From the NCBI GenBank assembly GCA_964615375.1, contig CAZTOW010000050.1, positions 1 through 64,000 on the forward strand: DNA of 64,000 nucleotides. Direction: 5' to 3'. Both the position numbers and the translations under genes were made by a program. Each line of letters opens with the position of its first letter. The stretch's first letter is position 1. Under the pieces are notes generated by a model, which did not search any database, was not told the origin of the DNA, and saw only the letters and a list, made by a program, of their open reading frames with translations. The DNA is from CAZKWG01 sp964615375. Lineage in GTDB: Bacteria; Myxococcota_A; UBA796; CAZKWG01. Positions 8,297-17,122 of the stretch are shown here, piece by piece.

Positions 8297-10171
8297 TCAG
8301 GCCCGCGCCAGGCGCAGCTCCACCAGGAAGCCCCCATCCGGGGCGTTGGACGCCTTGACCCGCCCGCCCATGCCGCGGATGAGCCCGCCCACCAGGGCGA
8401 GGCCGATGCCGGTGCCCTGGGTCTTGCGGGTCAGCTCGCGCTCGCCGCGGAAGAAGGGCTCGAAGACGCGGCGGAGCTGGCGCGGTGGCACGCCGGGGCC
8501 GTGATCGCGCACCCAGACGGAGATCCATCCCGGGTTCTGCTCCACGCGCAGCACGATGCGTCGATCCCGGGCCTCCGACGAGAACTTGACGGCGTTGTCC
8601 ACCAGGTTGACCAGCACCTGCGTCAGCGCGTCGCGGTCGAAGTACGCGGCGGTGCCCCCCGGCTGGGCCTCCACCACCAGATCGAAGCCGCGCTCGGCGG
8701 CGTGCGGGCCCAGCATCCGCGCGACGTCCTGGAGGACCTGCGCGGGATCCCCCACCTCCAGCGCCATGGATCGCGCCCCGCGCTCCAGCTTCGCCAGCTC
8801 CAGCACGTTCTGGATGAGGCGGGTGAGCCGCTCGCTCTCCAGCGTGATGATCTCGTAGTAGCTCCGCCGCTTCTCCTCGGAGCTGACCAGATCGTCCCGC
8901 AGCATCTCCGCGTACATGCGGATGGCGGTGAGCGGGGTCTTGAGCTCGTGGCTCACGGCGGCGACGAAGTTGGAGCGGCGCTCGGCGAAGCGCACCGTCG
9001 CCAGCACCTGCCCGCCCACCGCCAGCAGCCCCAGCGAGCCCACCAGACCGAGCGCCACCGAGAGCCAGAGGATCCAGCTCAGGCTGGAGCCCTGGTCGGG
9101 GACGGGCTGCATCCAGAGGGTGGCGCTCAGCGCCTCGAAGGGCGGGGCGAAGGTGTGGGCGTAGCGTCGGCGGGCGCGGGCGTCGGCGGGCTCGAGGTCC
9201 CCCGGGCCCTGCACGACGGCGAAGCGGGCCAGCAGGCTGTCGGCCACGGCGCGATAAGCGAGCAGATCGGCGGTAGCGCGCAGGTCCAGCACCATGCCCT
9301 GCCGGTAGACCTGGCCGGCGAGCGTGACGTCGCGGTAGAGCGCGAGGTGGTCCTCGCCCACCGGCGCGCCTCGCAGCGGCGAGATCTGGACGTCCTGGGC
9401 CTCGGGGTTCAGCTCCGCGCCGAGCCCGCGGGCCCGGGTGGCGGGGGCGGGCTCGTCCTTGCCTGCGTCCGCGTAGCGGGAGGCGGAGCCCGAGCCCGCG
9501 TCGCGGGAGAGCGGGTTGCGGATCCAGTCCGTCTGGAAGCTGGCGATCTCCTCGGTCGCGACCTTCTCCTCCTTGCCCGAGCGCTTGGAGCGCGGCGCGC
9601 TGCCCTTGCTCAGGGACTGCTGCACCGTGTACTGGTTGGTGGCGAGGGGCTCCCCCTTCAGGACGGGCTCACCCTGCTGCTCGACCGGAGCGCCCTCGCC
9701 CGTGGGCGCGGGAGCCCACCCGAGCGAGCTCGCCTGACCGGCCAGGGCCAGCACGCGCTCCACCCGGGCCGGGTCCTCGGGATCCTCGCCGTCCTCCGGC
9801 ATCATGGGCGTGCTGACCCGGCCGTCGGGGTCCACCTGAAAGTAGCCGAGGACCGCCGGATCCGCGGGCGGTGCCGCCAGCGGGGAGAGCACCCGCGCCC
9901 CCCGGCCGCTGAGCAGGCCCTCCGGCGTGTAGGTGCGGCGATACTGGAGGAAGGAGCGCGCCTCCTCCGTGGCCACCAGCGTCGACAGCTCGGCCTCCAT
10001 CGCGTCGAAGGCCCGGTCGGCCAGCACCTGGTGGGCCAGCTCCCGCTCGGCGCGGGCGGCCTTGAGCGCCCCCACCACGATGGCCCCCAGCCCCAGGCCC
10101 ACCACCAGCACCAGGGCGCCCACGCCCAGCCCCAGCCGCCACAGCGGCGCGCGGCGCAGGCTCCCGCTCAC
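8297..10171 (-). CDS. Membrane sensor histidine kinase
   Basis: GTG at 10171 overlaps the response-regulator stop by 4 nt (GTGA), fixing the start. The 624-aa protein has a first membrane helix (LGLGVGALVLVVGLGLGAIVV), a ~300-residue extracytoplasmic region with a Lys/Ser/Gly-rich low-complexity middle, a second helix (ILWLSVALGLVGSLGLLAVGG), a HisKA motif AAVSHELKTPLTA with phospho-acceptor His408, and a HATPase with N-box NLVDNAVKFS, G1 DHGPGVPP and G2 GTGIGLALV. It should phosphorylate its cognate OmpR-type regulator. The sensor domain matches no family I recognise, so the signal is unknown. Confidence 0.93.
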   Translation of the reverse strand: MSGSLRRAPLWRLGLGVGALVLVVGLGLGAIVVGALKAARAERELAHQVLADRAFDAMEAELSTLVATEEARSFLQYRRTYTPEGLLSGRGARVLSPLAAPPADPAVLGYFQVDPDGRVSTPMMPEDGEDPEDPARVERVLALAGQASSLGWAPAPTGEGAPVEQQGEPVLKGEPLATNQYTVQQSLSKGSAPRSKRSGKEEKVATEEIASFQTDWIRNPLSRDAGSGSASRYADAGKDEPAPATRARGLGAELNPEAQDVQISPLRGAPVGEDHLALYRDVTLAGQVYRQGMVLDLRATADLLAYRAVADSLLARFAVVQGPGDLEPADARARRRYAHTFAPPFEALSATLWMQPVPDQGSSLSWILWLSVALGLVGSLGLLAVGGQVLATVRFAERRSNFVAAVSHELKTPLTAIRMYAEMLRDDLVSSEEKRRSYYEIITLESERLTRLIQNVLELAKLERGARSMALEVGDPAQVLQDVARMLGPHAAERGFDLVVEAQPGGTAAYFDRDALTQVLVNLVDNAVKFSSEARDRRIVLRVEQNPGWISVWVRDHGPGVPPRQLRRVFEPFFRGERELTRKTQGTGIGLALVGGLIRGMGGRVKASNAPDGGFLVELRLARA

Positions 10172-10872
10172 GACGCCGCCCCGCCCGCCAGCTTGAGCCG
10201 GTAGCCCGCCCCGCGCACGGTCTCGATGAGCTCGCCCTCGCCCACGCTCTCCAGCCGGCGCCGCAGCTTGACCAGGTGCATGTCCACGGCCCGGGTCTCC
10301 ACCGCGTCCACCCGCTGGTAGCCCCAGACCTGGCGCAGCAGCTCCTCCCGGCTGACCACGCGCTCGCCCGCGCTGGCCAGGAAGGCCAGGATCTCCACGT
10401 CGCGCCGGCTCAGGTCCACGCTGCGCTCTCCGGCCTTCGCCCGCAGGGCCTCGCCGTCCACCTGAAGCGCGCCGAGCCGCAGGACCAGGGGCGGCGCCGA
10501 ATTGCTGCGACGCAGCAAAGCCTCCACCCGGGCGAGGAGCTGGGCCAGCGAGAACGGCTTGCTGACGTAGTCGTCGCAGCCGGCGCGGAAGCCGTCGAGC
10601 ACGTCGCTCTCCGAGCCGCGCGCCGTGAGCATCAGGATGGCCTGCCCCGGGCGCCGCGCCCGCAGCTCCTGGCAGATCGTGAAGCCGTCCACCCCGGGCA
10701 GCATCACGTCCAGGATGACGAGCGCGTAGCGGCCGCTGAGGGCCTCGCGCAGCCCGTCGTCGCCGTTGTCCACGCCGTGGGGCGCGTAGCCGCGGAAGGC
10801 GAGCACGTCGCAGAGCCCGGCGCGGATGGCGCGCTCGTCCTCGACGACCAGGATGGGGAGCTTCGTCTCCAT
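10168..10872 (-). CDS. OmpR/PhoB-family response regulator
   Basis: A 234-aa regulator: receiver domain with acidic pair E11/D12, phospho-acceptor Asp55 in VILDVMLPGVDG and the Lys in YVSKPFS, followed by a winged-helix DNA-binding domain (VDLSRRDVEILAFLA..VVSREELLRQVWGY..DMHLVKLRRRLE). The ATG at 10872 follows GAGG and starts just before the first beta strand. It is the upstream gene of a two-gene operon with the histidine kinase. The 150-bp gap to the divergent VWA gene probably holds both promoters. Confidence 0.95.
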   Translation of the reverse strand: METKLPILVVEDERAIRAGLCDVLAFRGYAPHGVDNGDDGLREALSGRYALVILDVMLPGVDGFTICQELRARRPGQAILMLTARGSESDVLDGFRAGCDDYVSKPFSLAQLLARVEALLRRSNSAPPLVLRLGALQVDGEALRAKAGERSVDLSRRDVEILAFLASAGERVVSREELLRQVWGYQRVDAVETRAVDMHLVKLRRRLESVGEGELIETVRGAGYRLKLAGGAAS

Positions 10873-11022
10873 GGGACCTCGCCGGGAATGTCTCGTGCCG
10901 GGGGTCGGGGGGCAAGTAAACGCTCTGTAACGCGGGGGAGCCCACACGCTTACGGACTCGTTTCAACGGGAGGACGCCGAACATCGCACATTGGGGACGT
11001 CACCACCGCTCTGGAGGTCTCC

Positions 11023-12582
11023 ATGAAGAAGCCGCTGTCTGGCGCCGACATCGCCCTCTCCGCCGTCGCGATCCTCATCCCCCCCACGCTGGTCGGCGTG
11101 GGCCAGCTGGCCTGGAGCATGTTCTGGCCGTCCCCGGTCGCCCAGGCCACCGCGCCCGCCGCCCCCGTCGCCGCCGCCGTCGTCCCCCCCGTCGCCGCCG
11201 TGGCCGCGGTCGTCCCGCCCAGCTCCGCCGATCCCGTCGCCCTCGGCGCCCCCACCATCGCCGCCCAGGAGGCGACGGCCGGCCCCGTCACGATGTCGGC
11301 GCGCCCGGATCGCCGCGCCGTGCAGGCGGGGACGGCGACCATGGTCCACGTCCAGCTCACGCTCACCGGCGCCGACCGCGGGGGGGCCCGCTCGCCCACC
11401 GACCTGGTCGTCGTGCTGGACCGCTCGGGCTCGATGGCCGGGGAGCCCCTCGACGACGCCCGCGCCGCCACGCGCTCCATCATCGAGAGCCTGAACCCCG
11501 AGGACCGCTTCGCGCTCATCACCTACGACGACAGCGCCGCCATCGACGTCCCGCTCGGGCTGGCCAGCCCGTCGAACCGCTCCGTCTGGCTGCGGGAGGT
11601 CGACGGGATCCGCGACGGCGGCTCCACGAACATGTCGGGCGGCCTGGACCTGGGGCTCTCCATGCTGCGCGAGGTGGACGCCGAGCGAGCCCGGAAGGTG
11701 ATCCTCATCTCCGACGGGCTCCCCAACGCGGGCGACCCCACCCCTGCCGGGCTCACGCGCCGGGCCCGGGGGGCCGCCGAGCGCGCCACGCCGCTGACCG
11801 CGGTGGGCGTAGGGATGAACTTCGATGAGCAGCTGATGCGCTCGCTGGCGGAGGCCGGCGCGGGCAACTACCACTACGTCGCCGACAGCGAGGGCCTGGC
11901 CTCGATCTTCACGGCGGAGCTGAACCAGGCCACGGCCACGGTGGCCAGCGGGCTCAAGCTGAGGGTGGAGCAGCGGCCGGGGCTCTCCCTGGTCTCCGCC
12001 TCGGGCTACCCCATGGTCCCCACCGCGGACTCCAAGGGCTACTACCAGGAGATCGCGCTCGGGCCGCTGGCCAGCGGTCAGACGCGCACCCTCTGGCTCA
12101 CCTACATGGTGACGGCCCCGCCGAAGGCGGGCGGGGAGATCGACCTGGCCGGGCTCTCGCTCACCTTCCAGGCGGACGGCGATGGCAGGCTGCTCGAGCT
12201 CCCCGACGGGCGCCGCGTGGCGGTGGTCGCCGACGCGTCGGCGGCCCTGGCCAGCGTCGATCAGGCGACCTGGAGCGAGGCGGTGGTGACCGAGGAGTAC
12301 AACCTGCTGCGCCAGCAGGTGGCCGACGCCGTCAAGGCCGGGGACAAGGCCACCGCCGAGGCCAGCATCCGCGACTACCGCTCCCGCACGCAGGCCACCA
12401 ACAGCGTGGTGGGCTCGGCCGCCGTGGACCAGAACCTGGGCGAGCTGGGCTGGCTCGAGCAGCAGGTGAGCGACTCGTTCAGCGGCGAAGGCCAGGCGTA
12501 CAAGCAGAACGCGATGAGCAAGGGGGTGGGCTCGAGCGCCTGGCTGTCCCGCCGAAAGGGCCAGGTGGAGAGCGCGAAGTAG
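11023..12582 (+). CDS. Membrane-anchored von Willebrand factor A (VWA) domain protein
   Basis: ATG at 11023 has GGAGG 5 nt upstream. One N-terminal membrane helix (ADIALSAVAILIPPTLVGVGQLAW) is followed by an Ala/Pro/Val-rich linker. The VWA domain has a complete MIDAS metal site: DRSGSMAGEPL (Asp133), the Thr in STNMSGG and Asp in ILISDGLPNAGD. A beta-rich domain and a helical C-terminal region follow. Architecture resembles the YfbK-type exported VWA proteins. Role probably protein-protein adhesion at the envelope; partner unknown. Length 519 aa. Confidence 0.88.
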   Translation: MKKPLSGADIALSAVAILIPPTLVGVGQLAWSMFWPSPVAQATAPAAPVAAAVVPPVAAVAAVVPPSSADPVALGAPTIAAQEATAGPVTMSARPDRRAVQAGTATMVHVQLTLTGADRGGARSPTDLVVVLDRSGSMAGEPLDDARAATRSIIESLNPEDRFALITYDDSAAIDVPLGLASPSNRSVWLREVDGIRDGGSTNMSGGLDLGLSMLREVDAERARKVILISDGLPNAGDPTPAGLTRRARGAAERATPLTAVGVGMNFDEQLMRSLAEAGAGNYHYVADSEGLASIFTAELNQATATVASGLKLRVEQRPGLSLVSASGYPMVPTADSKGYYQEIALGPLASGQTRTLWLTYMVTAPPKAGGEIDLAGLSLTFQADGDGRLLELPDGRRVAVVADASAALASVDQATWSEAVVTEEYNLLRQQVADAVKAGDKATAEASIRDYRSRTQATNSVVGSAAVDQNLGELGWLEQQVSDSFSGEGQAYKQNAMSKGVGSSAWLSRRKGQVESAK

Positions 12583-12597
12583 GACGAGCCCAAAGGA

Positions 12598-12624
12598 TTG
12601 CGAGGGGACTTCGCCTGTTATACA
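12598..12624 (+). promoter_or_regulatory. Possible extended -10 promoter, nearly leaderless
   Basis: TGT-TATACA (12616-12624) resembles an extended -10, with a -35-like TTGCGA at 12598-12603 (15-nt spacing, short). Transcription would start about 12631, only a nucleotide or two before the ATG at 12633, and no purine-rich ribosome site precedes that ATG. This is a sequence-based guess. Confidence 0.4.
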
Positions 12625-12632
12625 CTCTCGGG

Positions 12633-14600
12633 ATGCTGGATGAGCTCCTCTCGCTGATCCGCGGCACCGGCTTCCTGGCCTGGCCGCTGCTCGCCCTCGC
12701 CGCCCTGGGGCTGGGGGCGGCGCCCGCGATGGGGGTGGTGGGCGCGCGCTACCGCCTGCCGATCACGGCCTGGGTGCTGATCCCCATCGCCTGCGTGGGG
12801 CTGGGGGCGCTGGCCGCGCTGCTGGGGGCGAGGGCGATGCTCGCGGCCCTCGGCGCCGTGGCCCCGGAGCACCTGGGGCTCATCGCCGCCGCGGGGCTGT
12901 CGGAGTGCCTGGGCGGCTTCACGCTGGGCCTGGGCTCGGCGGCGGTGGTGATGAGCTGGAGCGCGCTGTGGGCGGCGCTGGCCAGCCTGCTGGGGCACGG
13001 CCCCCGGGGAAGGTGGCGCTTCGGCCTCGGCCAGCCGGCGGGGCTGATGGGCGTGCTGGGGGCGCCGGCCCTGCTGGTGCTGGCCTTTGCCACGGGCCAC
13101 GCGGGCGGGGTGCTGCCGGTCTGCGTCACGCTGCTGGCGATGGGGGCGGCCACGGCCCTCTGCGGGCTGCGCTCCAGCCCGGACTCGGAGCAGCGCGCCG
13201 CCCGCCTGGGTCTGGCGGTCTGCGTGCTGGGGCCCTTCGGGGTGGCGGCGGCGCTGGGGGCGGGGCTGGCCTCGGCGCGGGCGGACGAGCTGGCGGCGAT
13301 GATCGACCCGGATCCCGCCATCGGCCTGACGCTGGTGGTCGAGAGCGCCGCCCGCGAGCTGGACGTGCTGATGGTGGGGGGCGGGGCGCTGCTGGTGGCC
13401 CTGCTGATGGCCGTCTTCTCGGCGGTGCCCCGGCTGCGCTCGCAGGGGGAGCGGCTGAGCGCGGACCTGATGGTCTCCGGCGCGGTGGGGATGCTGGGGG
13501 TGGCGGCGCTGGCGGTGGCCCTGCTGGCGATGAAGCCGGCGGTCCTGCTGACGCCCGAGGCCCGCTACGAGCAGCTCCGTCAGCGCGTGGGGCCGCTGCC
13601 CTCCCTCCCCGCGGGCGAGCACGCCGCCCTCGAGGGCTGGGAGGGGACGCTGATCGCGCCCTCGGGGGACGAGTGGCTGATCCTGGGCGCCCTGGGCTGG
13701 GAGGTGATGCACCCGGGCGAGCCCCCCGCGGGCCCGCTGGTCGCCGCCGTGCCCGCCACCCTGCCGGCCACCGAGCTCCTGGACATGCACCTGGCCTCGC
13801 CCGCGGTGGAGGGGGAGGCGCCCACGCTGCGCCTGCTGGCGCTGCCCGCGGATCGCCCGGAGGTCCCGGCCTTCCTGAGCGGGCGGATCGCCGCGGCCAG
13901 CCTGCGCGGGCTCCCCCTGGCCGTGCTGGCCCCGGGCGAGCTCTCCGACGCGGCCCAGCCCTGGGGTCTGGCGCGGCTGGAGGGCGGTTGGACGCCGCTC
14001 ATCGTCGGAGGGACGGGGCTGTCGGGCGAGGGCGCCTCGCTGCGGGTCACGCCCGGCCCGGAGGCGGCGGGGCAGGTGACGGAGGCGATGCGGGCGGCGG
14101 AGGCGCGGGCCCTGCTGCTGGTGCCCGCCTCCTCCTGGACCGCGCAGGACGTGGTGAGCCTGTGCCTGGCCGGGCTCGAGGCGGCCGCTCCCGAGGAGGA
14201 GCCGGTGCCCTGCCTGCTGAGCGCGGAGGTGCCGGTGCTGAGCGGCGGGGAGGGCGAGGGCGCCGCCGCGGGCGCCAGCGTGCAGACGGGCGGGGAGATC
14301 ATCATCATCGGCGCCCTGAAGCGGGAGCAGATCGCCCCCGTCGTCCGCGCGCGCTTCCCGGCCCTCGCCGCCTGCGTGACGTGGAAGGGCTTCAGCGCGG
14401 GCGGAGCGGCGACGATCAAGTTCCTGATCTCGGGAGACGGGAGCGTGTCCAAGGCCGAGCTGCGCCGCTCGGACATCAGCGCCCCGGGCGCGCCCACCTG
14501 CCTGACCCGGCAGTTCGAGGAGATGCGCTTTCCGCCCGTCCCTGGCGGGGGAGTCGTGATCGTGTCCTACCCGCTGGCCTTCGCGCCGACGGAGCCGTGA
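12633..14600 (+). CDS. Polytopic membrane protein with AgmX/PglI-type C-terminal domain
   Basis: A 655-aa protein. Residues ~1-300 hold about seven to eight membrane helices, the first resembling the N-terminal helix of MotA/TolQ/ExbB proteins. Residues ~310-540 form an unrecognised soluble region. The last ~90 residues (PVVRARFPALAACVTW, FLISGDGSVSKAELRRSDI, PTCLTRQFEEMRFPPV) match the AgmX/PglI C-terminal pattern, a TonB-like fold with two conserved Cys known from myxobacterial gliding and envelope proteins. A fusion of a channel-like membrane part with this domain is uncommon in my knowledge. The start lacks a clear ribosome site. Confidence 0.75.
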   Translation: MLDELLSLIRGTGFLAWPLLALAALGLGAAPAMGVVGARYRLPITAWVLIPIACVGLGALAALLGARAMLAALGAVAPEHLGLIAAAGLSECLGGFTLGLGSAAVVMSWSALWAALASLLGHGPRGRWRFGLGQPAGLMGVLGAPALLVLAFATGHAGGVLPVCVTLLAMGAATALCGLRSSPDSEQRAARLGLAVCVLGPFGVAAALGAGLASARADELAAMIDPDPAIGLTLVVESAARELDVLMVGGGALLVALLMAVFSAVPRLRSQGERLSADLMVSGAVGMLGVAALAVALLAMKPAVLLTPEARYEQLRQRVGPLPSLPAGEHAALEGWEGTLIAPSGDEWLILGALGWEVMHPGEPPAGPLVAAVPATLPATELLDMHLASPAVEGEAPTLRLLALPADRPEVPAFLSGRIAAASLRGLPLAVLAPGELSDAAQPWGLARLEGGWTPLIVGGTGLSGEGASLRVTPGPEAAGQVTEAMRAAEARALLLVPASSWTAQDVVSLCLAGLEAAAPEEEPVPCLLSAEVPVLSGGEGEGAAAGASVQTGGEIIIIGALKREQIAPVVRARFPALAACVTWKGFSAGGAATIKFLISGDGSVSKAELRRSDISAPGAPTCLTRQFEEMRFPPVPGGGVVIVSYPLAFAPTEP

Positions 14601-14608
14601 CGATGTAG

Positions 14609-14640
14609 TTGACGCAAATTTTAGAGCGCGCTATAAATTT
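14609..14640 (+). promoter_or_regulatory. Sigma-70-type promoter with embedded palindromic operator
   Basis: TTGACG (14609-14614) and TATAAA (14632-14637) are separated by exactly 17 nt, the best promoter in the window. An imperfect palindrome centred on AGCGCGCT (14625-14632) spans 14617-14640 with 10 of 12 base pairs matched; it lies between and over the -35 and -10 boxes, where a TetR repressor would block RNA polymerase. The expected +1 is about 14644, the first base of the TetR GTG codon. Confidence 0.8.
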
Positions 14641-14643
14641 CGC

Positions 14644-15300
14644 GTGGACTACAACCTGCGCGCTCGCAAGCATGCCCGCGCGCGCCTGGCCCTGCTCGAC
14701 GCATGGCTGGAGCGCGTGGAGACCCGACCCACCGAGGAGATCTCCGTCCGCGAGCTCTGCCAGGCGGCGGAGGTCTCGGAGGCCAGCTTCTTCAACTACT
14801 TCGGCTCCAAAGACGCGCTCATCGTCTACTTCGTGCAGCTCTGGGGCCTGGAGATGGGCTGGCATGCCCGCCGGGCCTCCCGGGAGCGCGGGCCGCTGGC
14901 GGGCATCGCCGAGATCTTCGCGCGGACGGCGGCGGCGGTCTCGGCCTCGCCCCGGGTGATGGGCGAGGTGCTGGCGGGGCAGGCGCGGCTGGATCGCGCG
15001 CCGGAGCTCCTGCCGGTCACGCCCGCGGAGCGCGCCCTGCGCTTCCCCGACCTGGACGACCTGGACAGCCTGCCGGCCGCCGGGCTGGAGGTGCTGCTGC
15101 CCACGCTGGCGGAGGAGGCGCTGGCGAAGGGCGAGCTGCCCCCGGGGACCGACCTCCGCCTGCTGGTCATCACGCTGGCCGCGCTCTTCTTCGGCACGCC
15201 GCTGGTCCTGCGCAAGCTGGACCCGTCCCTGGTGGGCCCCATCTGGCAGGCGCAGCTCCGCCTGCTGCTCCAGAACCCTCCGCTCCGGGAGGCCACATGA
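14644..15300 (+). CDS. TetR/AcrR-family transcriptional regulator (likely leaderless mRNA)
   Basis: A 218-aa regulator. The HTH is at residues ~30-60: EEISVRELCQAAEVSEASFFNYFGSKDALIVYF, the classic TetR N-terminal helix bundle; the remaining residues form the variable ligand and dimerisation domain. GTG at 14644 lies 6 nt after the -10 box and no Shine-Dalgarno sequence precedes it, so translation from a leaderless transcript is predicted. Its probable operator overlaps the promoter (autorepression). The stop overlaps the ATG of the acyltransferase gene (ATGA), so both are controlled together. Confidence 0.93.
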   Translation: MDYNLRARKHARARLALLDAWLERVETRPTEEISVRELCQAAEVSEASFFNYFGSKDALIVYFVQLWGLEMGWHARRASRERGPLAGIAEIFARTAAAVSASPRVMGEVLAGQARLDRAPELLPVTPAERALRFPDLDDLDSLPAAGLEVLLPTLAEEALAKGELPPGTDLRLLVITLAALFFGTPLVLRKLDPSLVGPIWQAQLRLLLQNPPLREAT

Positions 15301-16721
15301 GCCGCGAACCCGAACGCTCCCCCTCCGCCTGGCCCTGGCTGCTGCTGGCCCTCGCGCTCACGCCCCTGGCGGCCTACCGCGTCAGCGCCCCCCTGGTGGC
15401 CTGGGTGGCGCCTGCGCCCTGGCTGATCTTCGCCGCGCGGACCCAGGGCTGGCGGGCGCGCGGGCTGCTGCTCGGCGCGCTGATCCTGGCCAGCTCCCTC
15501 CAGGTGGCCAAGATCGTCACGCCGCCCGTGCCCATGGCGATGGCGCCCGCGTTCGGGCTGCCCGCGGCGCTCACAGGATTCGCGCTGGTCCTGGTCTGGG
15601 TGCAGGCGCGGCGGAGGGCGGGGCCCCTGGCGGCGATCCTGTGCTTCGGCGCGCTGGCCGCGCTGGGGGACGTGGCGACCTGGAGCCTGAGCGAGCTCGG
15701 CTCCTGGGGGACCCAGATCGCCAGCCAGGTGCGGAGCCCGCTGGTGCTCCAGTGGAGCGCCTGGCTGGGCCCGGGGCTGGTGAGCGCGCTGGCGGGGGCC
15801 ACGGCGGCCACGCTGGCGGGGCTGGCGCTGGGGGACCGCGTGGGGCGGGCAGGCGCGGGGCTGGCGGCGATCACGGCGGGGCTGCTGGTGGCGGGCTCGG
15901 CCCGGATGGACGGCCCCACCCCGGGCCGCCCGCTGCGGGTGGGGCTGGTGAGCACCGATCGCGGCCCCGGGCCCGAGGGCCTGCCCGCCGCCCAGGAGCG
16001 CGCCAAGGATCTGGACCGCCTCTTCGCCCGCACGGACGAGGCCGCGGCCCAGGGCGCGGCGCTCATCGCCTGGAACGAGGCCGCCGCCATGCTGGATCCG
16101 GCGGACGAGGCCGCCTTCATGGTCCGCGCCTCCTCGGCGGCGCGGCGTCTCGAGGTGGATCTGGTCGTGGGCTACGGCGTGCTCATCTCGGCGAGCCCGA
16201 TGCGCTACCGCAACGAGGCGGCCTGGTTCTCGCCCGAGGGCGAGCTCCTGCAGGTCTACGCCAAGCACCACCCGGTGCCCGGCGAGCCGTCCGAGCGCGG
16301 CACGGCGCCGCTGGCCCTGGTGGAGACGGCCTGGGGTCGGGCCGGGATCGCCATCTGCTACGACTACGACTTCCCCGCCCTGGCCCGGGAGTACGCCCAG
16401 CTGGGGGCGGATCTGGTGGTGGTGCCGAGCTCGGACTGGGCGGGGATCGACCCGCAGCATGCGGAGATGGCGGCGGCGCGGGCCGTCGAGAGCGGGGTGC
16501 CCGTGGTGCGCCCGGTGCGCTGGTCCACCTCGGCCGCCTTCGACGCCCACGGCCGGGCGCGGGGCTGGCTGCCGCCGGAGGAGGGGCTGGTCCGGGTCCT
16601 GGAGATGCCGGTGGGGCGCGTGCCCACGCTCTACGCGCGGGTGGGCGACCTGCCGGTGGTCCTGGCGGCGCTGCTCACGCTGATGGGGGTGGGCTGGGCC
16701 GCGGCGCGGGGCCCGCGTTAG
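15297..16721 (+). CDS. Apolipoprotein N-acyltransferase (Lnt)-like membrane protein
   Basis: A 474-aa protein with ~six N-terminal membrane helices (for example LLLALALTPLAAYRVSAPLVAWVA, GALILASSLQVAKIV) followed by a nitrilase-fold domain. The Glu-Lys-Cys triad is visible: Glu in LIAWNEAAA, Lys in YAKHHPVPGE and Cys in GIAICYDYDFP. This is the layout of Lnt, which adds the third acyl chain to lipoproteins, but the core is divergent and no Lnt-specific loop was checked, so a paralogue acting on another acceptor is possible. Translationally coupled to the TetR gene, which is unusual for a housekeeping lnt and suggests an inducible function. Confidence 0.82.
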   Translation: MSREPERSPSAWPWLLLALALTPLAAYRVSAPLVAWVAPAPWLIFAARTQGWRARGLLLGALILASSLQVAKIVTPPVPMAMAPAFGLPAALTGFALVLVWVQARRRAGPLAAILCFGALAALGDVATWSLSELGSWGTQIASQVRSPLVLQWSAWLGPGLVSALAGATAATLAGLALGDRVGRAGAGLAAITAGLLVAGSARMDGPTPGRPLRVGLVSTDRGPGPEGLPAAQERAKDLDRLFARTDEAAAQGAALIAWNEAAAMLDPADEAAFMVRASSAARRLEVDLVVGYGVLISASPMRYRNEAAWFSPEGELLQVYAKHHPVPGEPSERGTAPLALVETAWGRAGIAICYDYDFPALAREYAQLGADLVVVPSSDWAGIDPQHAEMAAARAVESGVPVVRPVRWSTSAAFDAHGRARGWLPPEEGLVRVLEMPVGRVPTLYARVGDLPVVLAALLTLMGVGWAAARGPR

Positions 16722-16746
16722 ATCCTGGGCTCTCCTGGAGCTCCCG

Positions 16747-17103
16747 ATGATCACCGTCTATGGAATCCCCTCCTGCGGCACCGTGAAGAAGGCCCGCGCC
16801 TGGCTCGCCGCCCGCGGGCTCGCGTTCACGGACGTGGACCTGCGCGCCACCCCGCCCTCGCCCGAGACCGTCGCGCGCTGGGTGGCAGCCTTCGGGGCGC
16901 TGCCCATGCGCAACCTCAGCGGCGGCTCCTACCGGGCGCTGGGCCCGGAGAAGGAGGGCTGGGGGGACGCGGCGTGGACGGCGGCCTTCGCCGCGGATCC
17001 GATGCTGCTGAAGCGCCCGATCCTGGAGGTGGACGGCCGCCCGGCGCTGGTGGGCTGGACCCTGCCGGAGGAGGAGATCGCGCGGCGCCTCGGCCTCGGC
17101 TAA
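16747..17103 (+). CDS. ArsC/Spx-superfamily protein (YffB-like)
   Basis: A 118-aa thioredoxin-fold protein. The N-terminal YGIPSCGTVKKARAWLAARG matches the ArsC/Spx/YffB family, with a single Cys in the active-site turn and no CxxC. The 'LLKRPILEVDGRPALVGW' strand is the conserved C-terminal part. YffB-like members are glutathione-dependent reductases of unknown substrate; true arsenate reductase activity is doubtful because there is no ars context. ATG at 16747 follows GGAGCTCCCG. Confidence 0.85.
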   Translation: MITVYGIPSCGTVKKARAWLAARGLAFTDVDLRATPPSPETVARWVAAFGALPMRNLSGGSYRALGPEKEGWGDAAWTAAFAADPMLLKRPILEVDGRPALVGWTLPEEEIARRLGLG

Positions 17104-17122
17104 GCTCGGGGCGGGAGGTCCC

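Noticed and set aside
16747..17103. Arsenate reductase ArsC
   Set aside because: Only one Cys is present at the active site, there is no ars operon next to it, and the sequence fits YffB-like proteins better.
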